DNA from: Deroplatys truncata
Lineage: Eukaryota > Arthropoda > Insecta > Mantodea > Mantidae
Assembly: GCA_030765065.1 (NCBI GenBank)
Contig: CM060990.1
Span: 459,814,321-459,878,320, forward strand
Reading direction: 5' to 3'
DNA: 64,000 nt
Part shown: positions 22,506-33,254 of the stretch, piece after piece
Layout: each line of letters opens with the position of its first letter
Position numbering within the stretch: position 1 is the first letter of the stretch
Made by a program: the position numbers and the translations under genes
Notes under the pieces: model-generated
Told to the model about the DNA's origin: nothing
Databases searched by the model: none
Seen by the model: only the letters and a program-made list of their open reading frames with translations

Positions 22506-23222
22506 ATGGAGCTTGTTAAGCAGCACTGCTCTCTACCTATTCAGGTATTAGGCTTTGAAAGTGACTTTAGAAGCGATCGTCATGGCAAGTTATTTCCATC
22601 TAATGTCAAAGCTCTTATTTTAGGGAGCTCCAGTACAGGGAAAACAAACGTATTACTCAATATGCTACTCCATGAGAATGGACTACGTTTTGAAAATTTG
22701 TATATTTATTCAAAGTCTCTCTATCAGCCAAAGTACCAATACCTAATTAAAGTGCTTGGAAACATCGAAGGTATAGAAGTGAACACCTTCGACAACGGGA
22801 ATAATGTTTTGCATCCTTCTGAAGTCAAAGAAAATTCAATCTTTATATTTGATGACGTCATCACTGAAAAGCAGGAAAAGATAGCATCCTTTTACAGTAT
22901 GGGTAGACATCGAAATGTCGACTCTGTATATCTAGCGCAGTCCTATGCTAAAGTTCCAAAACATTTAATTCGCGATAATACAAACATGATAATACTCTTC
23001 AGAAGAGACAATTTAAACTTAAAGCACATTTACGAAAATTATGTAAATACCGACATGACCTACAATGAATTTAAAGATCTATGTAAGAACGTTTGGGAGA
23101 GTGTATCAGAAGGAAGACCCTTTGTTGTGATAGTTCCTGAATTTCACATGAATGAGGGGCGATATAGGAATGGTTTTGATGTATATATTAAGCTCGACAA
23201 AAAAGAAAATGATCATTCGTAG
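22506..23222 (+). CDS. Polinton genome-packaging ATPase (FtsK/HerA, A32-like)
   Basis: An intact 238-residue ORF. Walker A, GSSSTGKT, is at residues 40-47 and Walker B, IFIFDDV, at 112-118. A polar sensor-like strand, YLAQSY, is at 142-147, followed by IILFRRDNLN, all in the order found in packaging ATPases of Polintons, virophages and poxvirus A32. The protein would pump DNA into the capsid. The stop is followed 6 bp later by the fibre-like gene, suggesting they share transcription. No lesion was seen. Confidence 0.92.
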   Translation: MELVKQHCSLPIQVLGFESDFRSDRHGKLFPSNVKALILGSSSTGKTNVLLNMLLHENGLRFENLYIYSKSLYQPKYQYLIKVLGNIEGIEVNTFDNGNNVLHPSEVKENSIFIFDDVITEKQEKIASFYSMGRHRNVDSVYLAQSYAKVPKHLIRDNTNMIILFRRDNLNLKHIYENYVNTDMTYNEFKDLCKNVWESVSEGRPFVVIVPEFHMNEGRYRNGFDVYIKLDKKENDHS

Positions 23223-23228
23223 TTAACC

Positions 23229-24727
23229 ATGAGCATCGATAGGTTCGGTTCTCAGAGAACTGAGCCAGTTAGAAGAGTGTTTGATCGTTTTATCATAAAT
23301 AGAGATGTCAAAGGAAACTATCAATTCAAGAATAAGAGATTGTGCAACGTTCACGATCCTGAAGATAATCATGATGCCTCCAATAAGAATTATGTGGATG
23401 CTCTCGAAATTGGGATGCACGATTTCTCTCAGCAAACTGCTAACAATGTTGAGGTTATGGCTAAGACCCTGATCGATGAATTCATTTCAAGATATATCCT
23501 CAAGAGAGATAAGGAAAATAACATCGTGATTGATAAAGTTAGATTGAAGGTATTGCTAGATCCTGTTCACGATAACGATGTTGTGAATAAAAAGTTCATC
23601 ACTGGATATGTCAATTCACGCACGCAGTCGAGAGATGGTAATGGTAACATTATATTCGACAATAAGAGAATCACTGATATAGCAGATCCTCTCGGAGATA
23701 CGGATGCTGTAAATAAGAGATATGCTAGAGCTATGATCATTAGGAAATCGAACGAGACGCGACAGCAGTTAAACAGGTACTTGCCAAAGGAAATCGAGAT
23801 GCAAATAGGTAAGAAGCTGCTAGACGTCACAGCAAATCTGAATAAAACTACGAGTAAAGTGGATACTCTAACATTCATTCATTCATTATCTGTTTACCCT
23901 CCCCTTATGTAGGACTTACACCCCCAGGACTTACAAGCGGGTGCCTGGGGTCAGAGGCCCGTCGAGGAGCAGACACTCATGGATCAGACAGAGCATCCAG
24001 GATGGGTGATCAGCCCGATGCCTGGTATGGGATGAAGGAAGTAGATGAAACGAAATGTTGGTGAAATGGATGAAAGGAAAGGTGATGATGGAGCAGTTGG
24101 TGGAATGAATGGCGGGGGAAACCGGGGAACCCGGAGAAAACCCGCCCAGACGCCGCTTCGTCCACCACAAATCCCACATGCAGGTCCCTGGGATTGAACC
24201 CGGGCCGCCTCGGTGGGAGGCGAGCGGTCTAACCACTCGGCCACGGCGCCGCCTTGGATACTCTAACAACCTCTACAAAAGACAGAGTGGATTCTGTAAT
24301 GGACTCTATTAAACAAGTTACCGCAGAGCTTGATAGAGAAAAAACAAATCTTCAGAATCTTTGCAATCAGAAAATTAGTAATTTAGAAAAGTTAGCGATG
24401 AATCGAGTTTCAGATTTAGAGTCTACAGTCGGGCAGTTAAAGACAGAGGTTTTGAATACTCTCAAAACTGATTGCTGCAATGATAAACTTAAGAAAGTGG
24501 AGGAAAATGTAAATATGATGATGGACGCTTACAAAACTAATGTGCAGCAAATGACGAGTCTAGATGAATCAGTCAGAAGCCAGTACGCTAATACGGCAAT
24601 CTTTGCTGAAGCGTTCAAGACACATACGCAGGAACATAAGAAAGAAACCGAGCAACTGAGAACTTCGATAGAGATGTTAGCTAAGGCTATCGATACGATG
24701 AGAACTCAAGCTGGACGCAGACTATAA
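23229..24727 (+). pseudogene. Fibre-like protein with DP-x4-DAxNKxYV repeats and coiled coil; split by a SINE
   Basis: An open frame from the ATG at 23229 reaches the SINE at 23874; the same frame resumes after the SINE's right target duplication and ends at 24727. The N-terminal part has three copies of a roughly 36-residue repeat with the core DP-x4-D-A/V-x-NK-x-Y/F (DPEDNHDASNKNYV, DPVHDNDVVNKKFI, DPLGDTDAVNKRYA), each preceded by a short GN-x2-F type strand. This core looks like the repeats of bacteriophage tail-fibre shafts. The C-terminal half is heptad-rich and predicted coiled coil, rich in K, E, Q and T with a CC pair. I infer a trimeric surface fibre or spike; function is not demonstrated. 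Confidence 0.7.
23874..24254 (-). mobile_element. tRNA-derived SINE, copy 2, inserted in the fibre gene
   Basis: Same family as 11223-11602: ATTC-type tail at the left, tRNA-like head at the right on the minus strand with A box TGGCCGAGTGG and B box GGTTCAATCCC. It is flanked by the 14-bp duplication TGGATACTCTAACA (23860-23873 and 24255-24268). Because it interrupts a Polinton gene it inserted after the Polinton did. Confidence 0.93.
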
Positions 24728-24764
24728 ATTGAAGGTAATCGTCTATTTTCACGTCATTTGTAAG

Positions 24765-26432
24765 ATGGATAGTGAAAGCATAAGACTTAAAGAGTCTGTA
24801 GTCGAGCATACCAGGGCTGTAAAAGAAAAACTGAGAGCTCTAAAAGGTCTCAGGTTTGACACTCAGCATGTCATGTCCGAAGCTTTGAAGCCTGTAACCG
24901 CTCCCCTCAAGGATATTTTGGACACTCAACGAGGGTTGACTGTGAAGACAGTCAAGAATGAAGATGATGATTCTACAAGTATTTCTACTTTCCTTCAACA
25001 CGTTCGCTCAAAAGACAAGGATCGCATTGATACATTGTACGGTGTGAGATATCAGGATGGAAGTTATATGCTTGGAAATAAAGATATTCATTTTATAAAT
25101 AATCAAATATTGATAGGTGATGAAACGTATGAGTCTACCGCCGGTTTGACGGAGCTCATCTTTAAGCGAACGCCTCAGATTTCTGCATACACCAGTGAAG
25201 ACTTGGAGACGTACGCTAAGATTATGAAAAGTACTTTTCTTCATAGAAGTGGTTACACCAGACACGGTCGTTTGAAATCTGGTATATCGTATAAATACAA
25301 GAATATAATACGCCCCTTGCTCAATACACATTCAGGTCTAGGACTGGCATGGAAGGAGCATAAGTCTGATAAGGAGGTTGACTACGTTTTCTGGAGAAAT
25401 CCTAACACATTAGTGAATAGACTGAAGTTACTTTTTGCTTCGAGGGACGCGGGTAATAATAGTCACGCTCAAGAGATTGAGGAAATTATCCGGGAGTTGA
25501 AAGCATCTAAAATGACCGCCAAACAGAATATCGCCAGAGAGCTTCACGGGTCGGCGAGGAGGAACTATTTACGACGCAAAATTATCAGCAAAGGTATGAA
25601 TGATTTATTACAAATTGATTTGATTGAAATGATACCATATGCAAGAGTGAACAAAAATTTCAAATACATTCTGATCGCAATCAACTTTTACTCTAAAATG
25701 GCATATGCAAAACCCTTAAAGGATAAGGGCGGAGTTAATGTTGCAAGGGCTATGGAGGATATATTACAAGAAATGGATGTCCCTCCCCGGAATATTCAAA
25801 GTGACAACGGGAAAGAATTTTATAACAAGTTCTTTAAACGGCTAATGTTTAAGTATAATATTAACCACTACAGCACCTGTACCAATGTGAAGGCTGCGGT
25901 TGTTGAACGTTTAATTTGAACCTTGAAGAATATGAAGTACCGAGAGTTTTTAGTCCAAGGCTCATACAAGTGGCTAGATCTTTTACCTAGAATCCTTGTA
26001 AAGTACAAAGATACTCTTCATTCAACTATCCGCATGAAACCTAATGAAGTGAAAAACAACGATCTTCTTCTGACTGTGTATAATTATAATCAAGAACGAA
26101 GAGAGAAGAAGGCTTCAAGGAAGTTTAGTGTTGGTGATTATGTCAGGATATCTAAACATAAAGGACATTTTGAAAAGGGTTATGAATCTAACTGGAGCGT
26201 TGAAATCTTCAAAGTATTTCGTGTGAACCGTACCAAGCCTACAACATACATACTAAAGGATAGGAATGGTGAAATCATAAAAGGTGGCTTTTATGGACAT
26301 GAACTAAAAAAGACTAACTATCCTAACACATATTTAGTAGAAAAGGTTATACGTAAACGGGGAAACAAAGTTCTTGTAAAGTGTTATGGTTTTCCAGATA
26401 CTCAATGGATTGATATAAAGGATTTGGTGTAA
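24765..26432 (+). pseudogene. Polinton integrase (rve family, chromodomain-like tail), one stop
   Basis: Translation most likely starts at the ATG at 24765 (MDSESIRLKESV). Residues 1 to about 260 are a helical N-terminal extension common in insect Polintons, containing IDTLYGVRYQDGSYMLGN and GLTELIFKRTP. The catalytic core has Asp285 (LLQIDLIEM), Asp347 (IQSDNGKEF) and Glu381 (AAVVERL), 33 residues separating the last two. A TGA at 25917-25919 lies four codons after the Glu; the frame then continues open to 26432 with HSTIRMKPNEV. An SH3-like GDYVRISKHKG segment and a chromodomain-like end (YLVEKVIRKRGNKVLVK) follow. An AATAAA lies at 26446. The enzyme inserts the element and makes 6-bp duplications. 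Confidence 0.9.
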
Positions 26433-26520
26433 TGTATGAAGACTTAATAAAGACCAGTTTTATGGTTGTAAAATCATGAGTATTTTTATTTTAAAAATCA
26501 TTCATATTTTTTCTTTTTTT

Positions 26521-26785
26521 GAGGGAAAAATGTAGACACTTAAAAAACCCTCACATACTATAAATGGATATATACAATAACATCACTAGAGGGAAAATTA
26601 TTACATAAAAACCCTCATACGCAATTTAAATCAATATATATATACAATAACATCATTAGAGGGAAAATTAATATATAAAAACCCTCACATAGTTTAAATG
26701 AATATATACAATAACATCAGTAGAGGGAAAAATTATTACATAAAAACCCTCATACACAACTTAAATGGATATATACAAAATTCAG
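26521..26785. repeat. Four tandem 64-70-bp repeats between convergent genes
   Basis: Units begin at about 26521, 26589, 26659 and 26723. Each starts GAGGGAAAA, contains ATAAAAACCCTCA about 20 bp later, and ends in an ATATATACAATAACATCA stretch. The GAGGG and CCCTC pair can form a short hairpin in each unit. The array sits where the integrase and polymerase transcripts meet. Confidence 0.85.
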
Positions 26786-26852
26786 ATTGAAAAAGTAAAA
26801 AACAAGAAATCTTCAAATATTTACATTATATGCATATTTTCAAGTTTAGACA

Positions 26853-29800
26853 CTAGCAATCATCAGGTCTAAGGGAATAATGGCCCCACGCTACAGTCTT
26901 ATAGCTTCCTTCCATCAACTTCCTCTTATCGTCACCCCCCTTCAATGTCAATTTGTTTGTTTCAATGGTTGTAATTTTGTGGTGTTTACTGCGAAATGTT
27001 TTTTGTACCGAATAAATTTTTATACTATGGTCCTTTAAGCATTCAAAATAATGGCCGAAATCGATTTTTATCCATACCCACCCTGGTGAAACCCTTTGCT
27101 TTCTTTATCGTCTGCCCCCCGTATCTGTATGCGTATAATTTTGCTCTTATTCCGACATACTCCTCCATAACCAAACCGCCCAATTCATCCTTGAACAACC
27201 CAATCTTTTTCCTGTTGGCTTGCTTAATACCATATGCATTATCCTTTTCGAAGTTTGAAGTGTCGAAATATTGGGGGTTCTCCCTGATGAATTCATAGAT
27301 ATCAGAACTCGTTTCAAAAATGAACGAGTCTGTATCCATGTAATTCAGCAGCAAGTCTTTTAAATTTGGTTTCATTATATTATAAAAGAAGTCATACATG
27401 ATAAATTTTGAAATGTCCAAAATTGCGTGTCCTATGTAGATTGGTTTGTTCATATGCACCTCCTCTCTGCCCAGTTCGATTCCTACAAGATTTTCTTCAA
27501 AAATTATGGTGCGTAGGTAAGTGCTGCGTGCTATCAACTTCTTTGCCTGTTCCCAGGTTCCAACTATTTTGAAATCAGTGTATTTTCTCACATTTTCTAT
27601 AAATTTTCCATATACGGCGTTATTCATCTTTTTCCATAGGTTTTGCCCGAATTTTGACTTTTCTTGAATTCTTTTCTCGGTGTTGACGTCGATATATGTC
27701 TTCAACCAGTTAGACTGGTCGTAGGATACCACTCTGTGAATATGTCTCACAGTTAGACCTTGTTCGATACACTGCTGCATCACCATGTAGTGCAAGACAT
27801 ATTTGCTTTTCTGTTCTAATGTTGCTAGCAGTTTCTTGTATTGGCCATTCGGTGGTGTCGCGCTCTGTGGGCAGAAAGGAAGCTCGTTATGGGCGTCATG
27901 GATATGGTCGGGGTATTCGATATCAACCTCTAGCACATAGCCAGTCTCCGAGTCTTCTTTGATTTCTGCGAAGTTTATGCTATCAATTTCTTCTCTGGTG
28001 AGCCATTTCAGATTTTTGTATGGTAGGGCAGACCCCATAGAAGCTCCATATAAGTTGTTTATGTCCCAGTAGGACAGGTGTTTAACAGGAGCATGCTGGT
28101 CAAAGTTGGACATGTATCTGTGGTTAGCTTTGGTATAGCCCTTCACCACTGTGCACAGTCCACCTCTAATTCCCGATTCAAAAAATTCCAGCATGTTCTT
28201 GTCGGATATTAAGGAAAGTTTCACCTTTGTTATTTTCAACATAGCGTCAAAGGCGAGTCCTGGTAATGTATAAAACCATGCTGGGTCAAGTTTATACATT
28301 CCCAGGATGAGATCCCGAAACTTTTCGAAAATATCCGCTAAGAGCAGTATATCTGTTTTCAGATATAGATCGCTGTATTCTCCGAGATTCCAGATATTAA
28401 AGGTATCCCAGACTTTTACAGCATGCCTGTATTCCTCGTCGGTGATGTGGCTGTCAGTGAGAGTGCTGTAGAAGGCCTCCTTCGGTGGTAGAGAAGTTTC
28501 TTTGAGTATGGCAAGGCTTGAAACATAATCATATGGGAATATTCCCTTGTTCTTCTCCAGCTTAAAATGCTCCTCAACAGGATATTCTGCCCTTGTTATT
28601 TTAAAGTCACTCTCCTCCAGCATGTCAGCCAGACTGGACAGCTTATCGTCAAGAGACTTAAAGCTGTCCAGAAACCTGAAGCTGATGTTCCTGTACCGTT
28701 TGCTAAACGCTATATACCTTTCACCACTTTGAGCGATGCACAATACGGGTTTATTATCATATGCCAGGCGTCTTATCAAGAAGTGGCTGTCATAATTAGA
28801 TAAACAATGAGAAAAGATCGGTATGAAATCCGGGACCTTTCTATTCAAATTGCATCTATTATGAGCAGCACCCAGATATTCGCCGGTCACATGATCGTGA
28901 TCCCTCACGCGCAAATCGTTCACAGTGAAAGCAGCTACGCATATATGACACTCAGAGGCATTATCAAAATTCTGTTGCTCTTCAAGGCTTAAATCCATGG
29001 GTTTAGGATTGGAATACACATCGATGACGTCATCAGCGATTGATTTTAATTGCTTGATAAAGTCATCGACGGCATTCGGACCTCTGAAGAGGAAGAATTT
29101 TGACAATGCCTCGCAATGCCTACATACCACCTTCAAGGCAATAGACATTGCTTCATGCTCCTGAATGGTTCGGGTCCAACTCGAGTTGCTTGAGGGCTCG
29201 CAAGAGTGAACCTTCGCCAGAACAGATTCAATGTCTGCGTATATAACAAACGGTACAGGAACGCTTTTGGAGAATGCTTTAAATTCAAGGTACTCATCCT
29301 GTTGAGGCATTTTAAGCAATTGGCATTTTCCACATCTTAATCGGTGCGTTTCCAGAGCCTTTTCATTGGTGCATCTCTTGAGGCATGCCTCACATGTCCA
29401 TATTCTATTCTGGTGTTTCGTTACTTGACTCCTTACAAGCCTAGACATATCTTTAATGAGGCAGTAGTGGGAATTTTCCCCCTGCTCAATATATAACAGA
29501 TTGGTATGATGCTGCTTCTTTTCAGCTGTTTGGTATAGAGGAATAATGTTCTCATTCTCCTCCTCTATACCAAACACTGAAATGGATACTCCATTGTTCT
29601 GCTTTTCAAAGCATTCAATTTGATGGAAGGGTGTCGGAAATTCGATACCCTCATAATTGAATGCTTTGAAAAGCAGTACAATGGGGTATACTGTTGTTCT
29701 ATGCCCATCGCGTTTAGCGGGGTATTTAGACGCTAGCATGCACTATGCGAAGCAGAAATTATCTTTGTTCTTTATATTTATAACAGCATGTTTTTTCACA

Positions 29801-30548
29801 ATTTTCTCCGGAAGTTCAATGTATGAACCTGCGTGTAAAGGATCGTAGTGTGTAAAGCCCATCACCAGGCTGAATATCTTTAACAAGGACTTCGACGATG
29901 CTCACCCCTCAAATTTAGAAATGTTTTCCAAAATATCCCCCGCAATTGAAGAAGTCTGATTGAAGTCGCTTGACGAAAGTATCAGTACAGGCTTAGAATT
30001 AAAGCCAGTGGAAAGACACTTCTCTTCATCAGGTTTGTGGATTAAATATTCAAGTTCCATGGAACAATGCATCTTTAATCCACTCCTGCTTTTCTGCAAA
30101 ACGTTTTCCGCTTCTTTAATAATAAGCTCCTTGCATTCATCTAAAAAGACTCTGGGGTCCAGTATTTTTAATGTATTTTCTATTGTACTATTAAAAATAC
30201 GTCCCTTGAACGCCGATTGGATGGTATTGCATTCAAGTCTCTGGCAATTGCTAGCACTAACCTTGGCTTTTTTTATTGTAAGTTACTCCCTCCCGTCCGA
30301 TGTCGGTCCTCTCTTTCCACTAACAGGTTCTACATCATTGGATGATGAGGAGTAGGAGGTTGACGGTGCAGTGGCTTCATCGTTTGCGCCTGAGGAGGTC
30401 GATGGTGCACTGTGTATAACTTCCTCCAGAGTGTCGAATGATGAGGAGGCGGACGATGCAGTGGTCGAGTCTTCACCAATCTCCGGCGATGCTGACCCCT
30501 GTGTTGCTAGGTCCATTGGCTGGCTTCCAGCGTCACCCAGATCATTTC
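26853..30548 (-). pseudogene. Protein-primed DNA polymerase B of the Polinton, main exon, multiply broken
   Basis: The long frame 29739-27043 carries the exonuclease motifs (FVIYADIES, LSNYDSHFL, YLKTDILLLAD) and polymerase motifs: A, DINNLYG near 28045; B, NNAVYGK near 27605; C, YMDTDS near 27325. The same frame extends upstream through conserved N-terminal sequence (AFKGRIFNS, LILSSSDFNQ, GSYIELPEKIV) to 30548, interrupted by TAG at 29743-29745, TGA at 29902-29904 and TAA at 30283-30285. At an A run near 27056-27060 the frame shifts by one, and recognisable C-terminal sequence (KTFRSKHHK, TVAWGHYSL) continues to a TAG at 26853. The acceptor CAG precedes 30548. The enzyme replicates the element using a protein primer. 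This copy cannot make it. Confidence 0.92.
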
Positions 30549-30551
30549 CTG

Positions 30552-30598
<47 letters not shown>

Positions 30599-32572
30599 TA
30601 GAATGTGTAAAAGAACTTCATAAAATGTTGAAGGATTCTTACCGTTCGACTGCTGCTGCACACATATGTCAGAGCCCCATCCTTGCTGATTTGGTATAGG
30701 GAAGGCTGATGGTACAGCGCTCGCGTGTTCAGTGATACCGCCCCCGAAATAAAGTCCACTTCCTGGAAATAATAATATTAATAATAATAATAATGATAAT
30801 AGTATAGAATGTGTAAAAGAACTTCATAAAATGTTGAAAAACATTCTTACCATTCAGTGGTTGCTGCATGTATGGGGCAGGGACCCGACCCTGCTGATTT
30901 GGCCCCATGAAGGCTTGGAAGCCAGGTGGTGTCTGTGCAGCGGACGATGGTTGACAGACCCCGAAATAAAGTTCACTTCCTGAAAATAATAATAATGATA
31001 ATATTAATGATAATAATATAGAATGTGTAAAGCAAGAAGTTCATAAAATATTGAAAAATTCTTACCGTTTGGTGCTTGCTGCATGTATGGGGCAGGGCCC
31101 CACCCCTGCTGATTTGGTACCAGGAAGGTCTGGAAGCCTAGGGTTGTGGTGCAGCGGTCGCGAAGCCTGGTTGTGCCGGTGCAACGGTTGCGAAGCCTGG
31201 AGGTACCGGTGCAGCGCTCGCATGTTGAGTGACGTCGTTTCCGAAATAGAGTCCAATTCCTGGAAAAAATAAATAATAATAAGAATAATAATATTAATAG
31301 TATAGCATGTTTAAGTACAGAGTTCTAAAGAATCTATACGCTATACGTGAAAAATAGATGTTTTAAACACATGCGTGAAAAATACATGGTATTCTGGGAG
31401 ACCGAAAGAGTTATGTGACTGCATATGTGGTGAGAAACTCCCCTTAAATATATCCTTTTCTCCTTATACAATCCAGAACTCTATGCTGTCGTAGGTAGGT
31501 CTCGCGTGCTAGAATCGCCCTTGTATACCTACTATTAAATAATTTTTAGTTACAATTGCTAAAACACCGGTCTGTAAATTCTTACCATTCGAGTGTTGCT
31601 GCATGTAGGGGCCAGAGCCCCACCCATGATGATTTGGCACCAGGAAGGTTTGGAAGCCTGGTGGTGTCGGTGCAGCGGTCGATGGATGACAGACCCCGAA
31701 ATAAACCCCGCTTCCTGGAAATAATAATATTAATAATAAAGAATATGAACAAGAAGTTAATATGAATTGTTACATTAATTTTTTTTAAAACTCTGAAGAA
31801 TGCTTACCATTCCGGTGTTCGGGTGCCTGAATCATGACTGTATTTGAGGAACGATCCTGCAGCCGGCGGCGGGTATCCTGCTGGAGCTGGATGTACGCCT
31901 CAGCTACGTTAGCAGAACTGAATGCTGAAAACGTAATTAATTTACGCGTTAGATTTTTATTTATTTATTTATTTTTAAGAAAAGTTATATTATTAAGTTA
32001 ATTTACTTTATTGCGAATAGCTTATACAGGGAAAATGTCGATGTATTTTTAAACACCTGATAAATTTCTATGACAAAATAAAGCACTTGTATTATTCGAC
32101 GCACTCATGGAAAATATCTCTTTTTAACGTGATGGAAACAGACTGAAAGTTTTTACTAAATAAAATGCACAAGAGGAATGAAGCATTAACTGATGAATGT
32201 TCGATCAATGCATGCAAACATGAAGTCCCCGGATCGATTACCACCGGTTACCCTCGGAAGAATATTTATACAGAACATTTTTTATTCGATTCGTAGGGTA
32301 TTCAAGTAATTGTATTTTGTCTAGAAAGGAATATAATTCACTTGGTGAAAACACATATTTAAATATACGGAATAATAATTACTCAACAAGATGAATACTT
32401 AGCTAAACTGTTCACATTAGTTTTGAGAATTCGCGCAGCTAGATATTAACTGTAGAAGTTCAACTATTCGCTTATAAATGCCTGACATTAAAAACAAGAA
32501 CGCAAATATAAGTTAAATGTACTAAGTTAACTTTTTAATGAAAATGAATTGGTGATACAACTTACCAGACAT
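30548..32572 (-). CDS. 5' exon array upstream of and in frame with the polymerase
   Basis: Starting at the ATG at 32570-32572, small exons with consensus borders read in phase 1 throughout: 32566-32572, 31808-31924, 31586-31714, 31066-31259, 30851-30979, 30643-30762, then the Ser/Thr-rich beginning of the main exon at 30548. Four or five of them are copies of one unit, with G-(S/I)-x-(V/L)-YFG at the start, an A-A-x-TPPGF-type middle, PN-x2-G-W/R-x3-P and YMQQ near the end. Intron sequence next to them is duplicated too (TATAGAATGTGTAAAAGAAC). The copy 31066-31259 is 194 nt, one short of a multiple of three, and reads into a stop. Function is unknown. It is either an N-terminal extension of the polymerase, perhaps tied to protein priming, or a separate Pro/Gln-rich protein ending at the TAA at 30283. 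Confidence 0.68.
30556..30598. repeat. (AAT)n in a polymerase-gene intron
   Basis: An uninterrupted AAT run just upstream of the acceptor at 30549; shorter AAT-rich stretches occupy the same place next to the other duplicated exons, so it grew from a repeated intron motif. Confidence 0.95.
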
Positions 32573-32670
32573 GATGTTCGATGAAATTTCACGTTGAAAG
32601 AATAAAGTTTGCAGAGTGCTTTGATCGCTGTGTTCTCACAATACAGTGAAAATCATTGGAGAAGCTGCTG

Positions 32671-32679
32671 CTTTTATAT
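32671..32679 (-). promoter_or_regulatory. TATA box of the polymerase gene
   Basis: ATATAAAAG on the minus strand lies about 100 bp upstream of the ATG at 32572, within an otherwise gene-free stretch bordering the right terminal repeat. It mirrors the left-end TATA at 17521. Confidence 0.55.
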
Positions 32680-32880
32680 CATTTCCTCCGATAAAAGCTG
32701 AAGGGGGTGAGAGATGTGATGGTATATATTACAACGATTTTGATTGGCTACTCCAAACATTCGAGTAGGAGAGGGAAATGCTTGCCTCGTACAGTGACAT
32801 TTCGTAAGCAAGCCTAAACCTGTTATGGGGAAATCCAACATCACGTCATCTCTCCTTAAGGGAATGCTTCTGCATATGAC

Positions 32881-33254
32881 TCTAGAAAATTTATTTTATT
32901 TTTTAATGACATATGCAGTATTCATCGATCAGCGATGCGTTTTAATATCGTATGTAATATTTCTTTCCAACATCTGAATTCTTCATATCACTCTCGCCAA
33001 ATCATATTTCTTTGTTTAACATCGCGTAAAAAATCAGTTTAATTTTTGATATCATGCATGGCAATTCTTGTATGTGAGTATTTAAATAATGACAAAGATA
33101 TATTCGAATACTTAAGTACAGAATCTATACAGTACGCCTTTAATTATAATTTCAGCGTAGAAAATATTGCTTCTCACCGTTTAATTTTCCTAACGCTAGA
33201 GTCATATTCAATATTTTATTGAAAGAAATAAGAGCTATGAAACTTAATCATTAA
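32881..33254. repeat. Diverged partial copy of the terminal-repeat inner end
   Basis: Two blocks of the right terminal repeat recur here. About 32890-32996 resembles 33305-33410 (both contain GTATGTAATATTTCTTTCC), and 33208-33254 nearly repeats 33420-33467 (ATTGAAAGAAATAAGAGCTA and following). The copies are in direct orientation and more diverged than the two terminal repeats are from each other. Confidence 0.75.

Noticed and set aside
24729..24764. Integrase start at 24729
   Set aside because: That codon is TTG; the first ATG in frame is at 24765, which gives a plausible N-terminus.
26521..26785. CRISPR-like array
   Set aside because: There are no unique spacers; the whole 64-70-bp unit repeats, and the context is a eukaryotic transposon.
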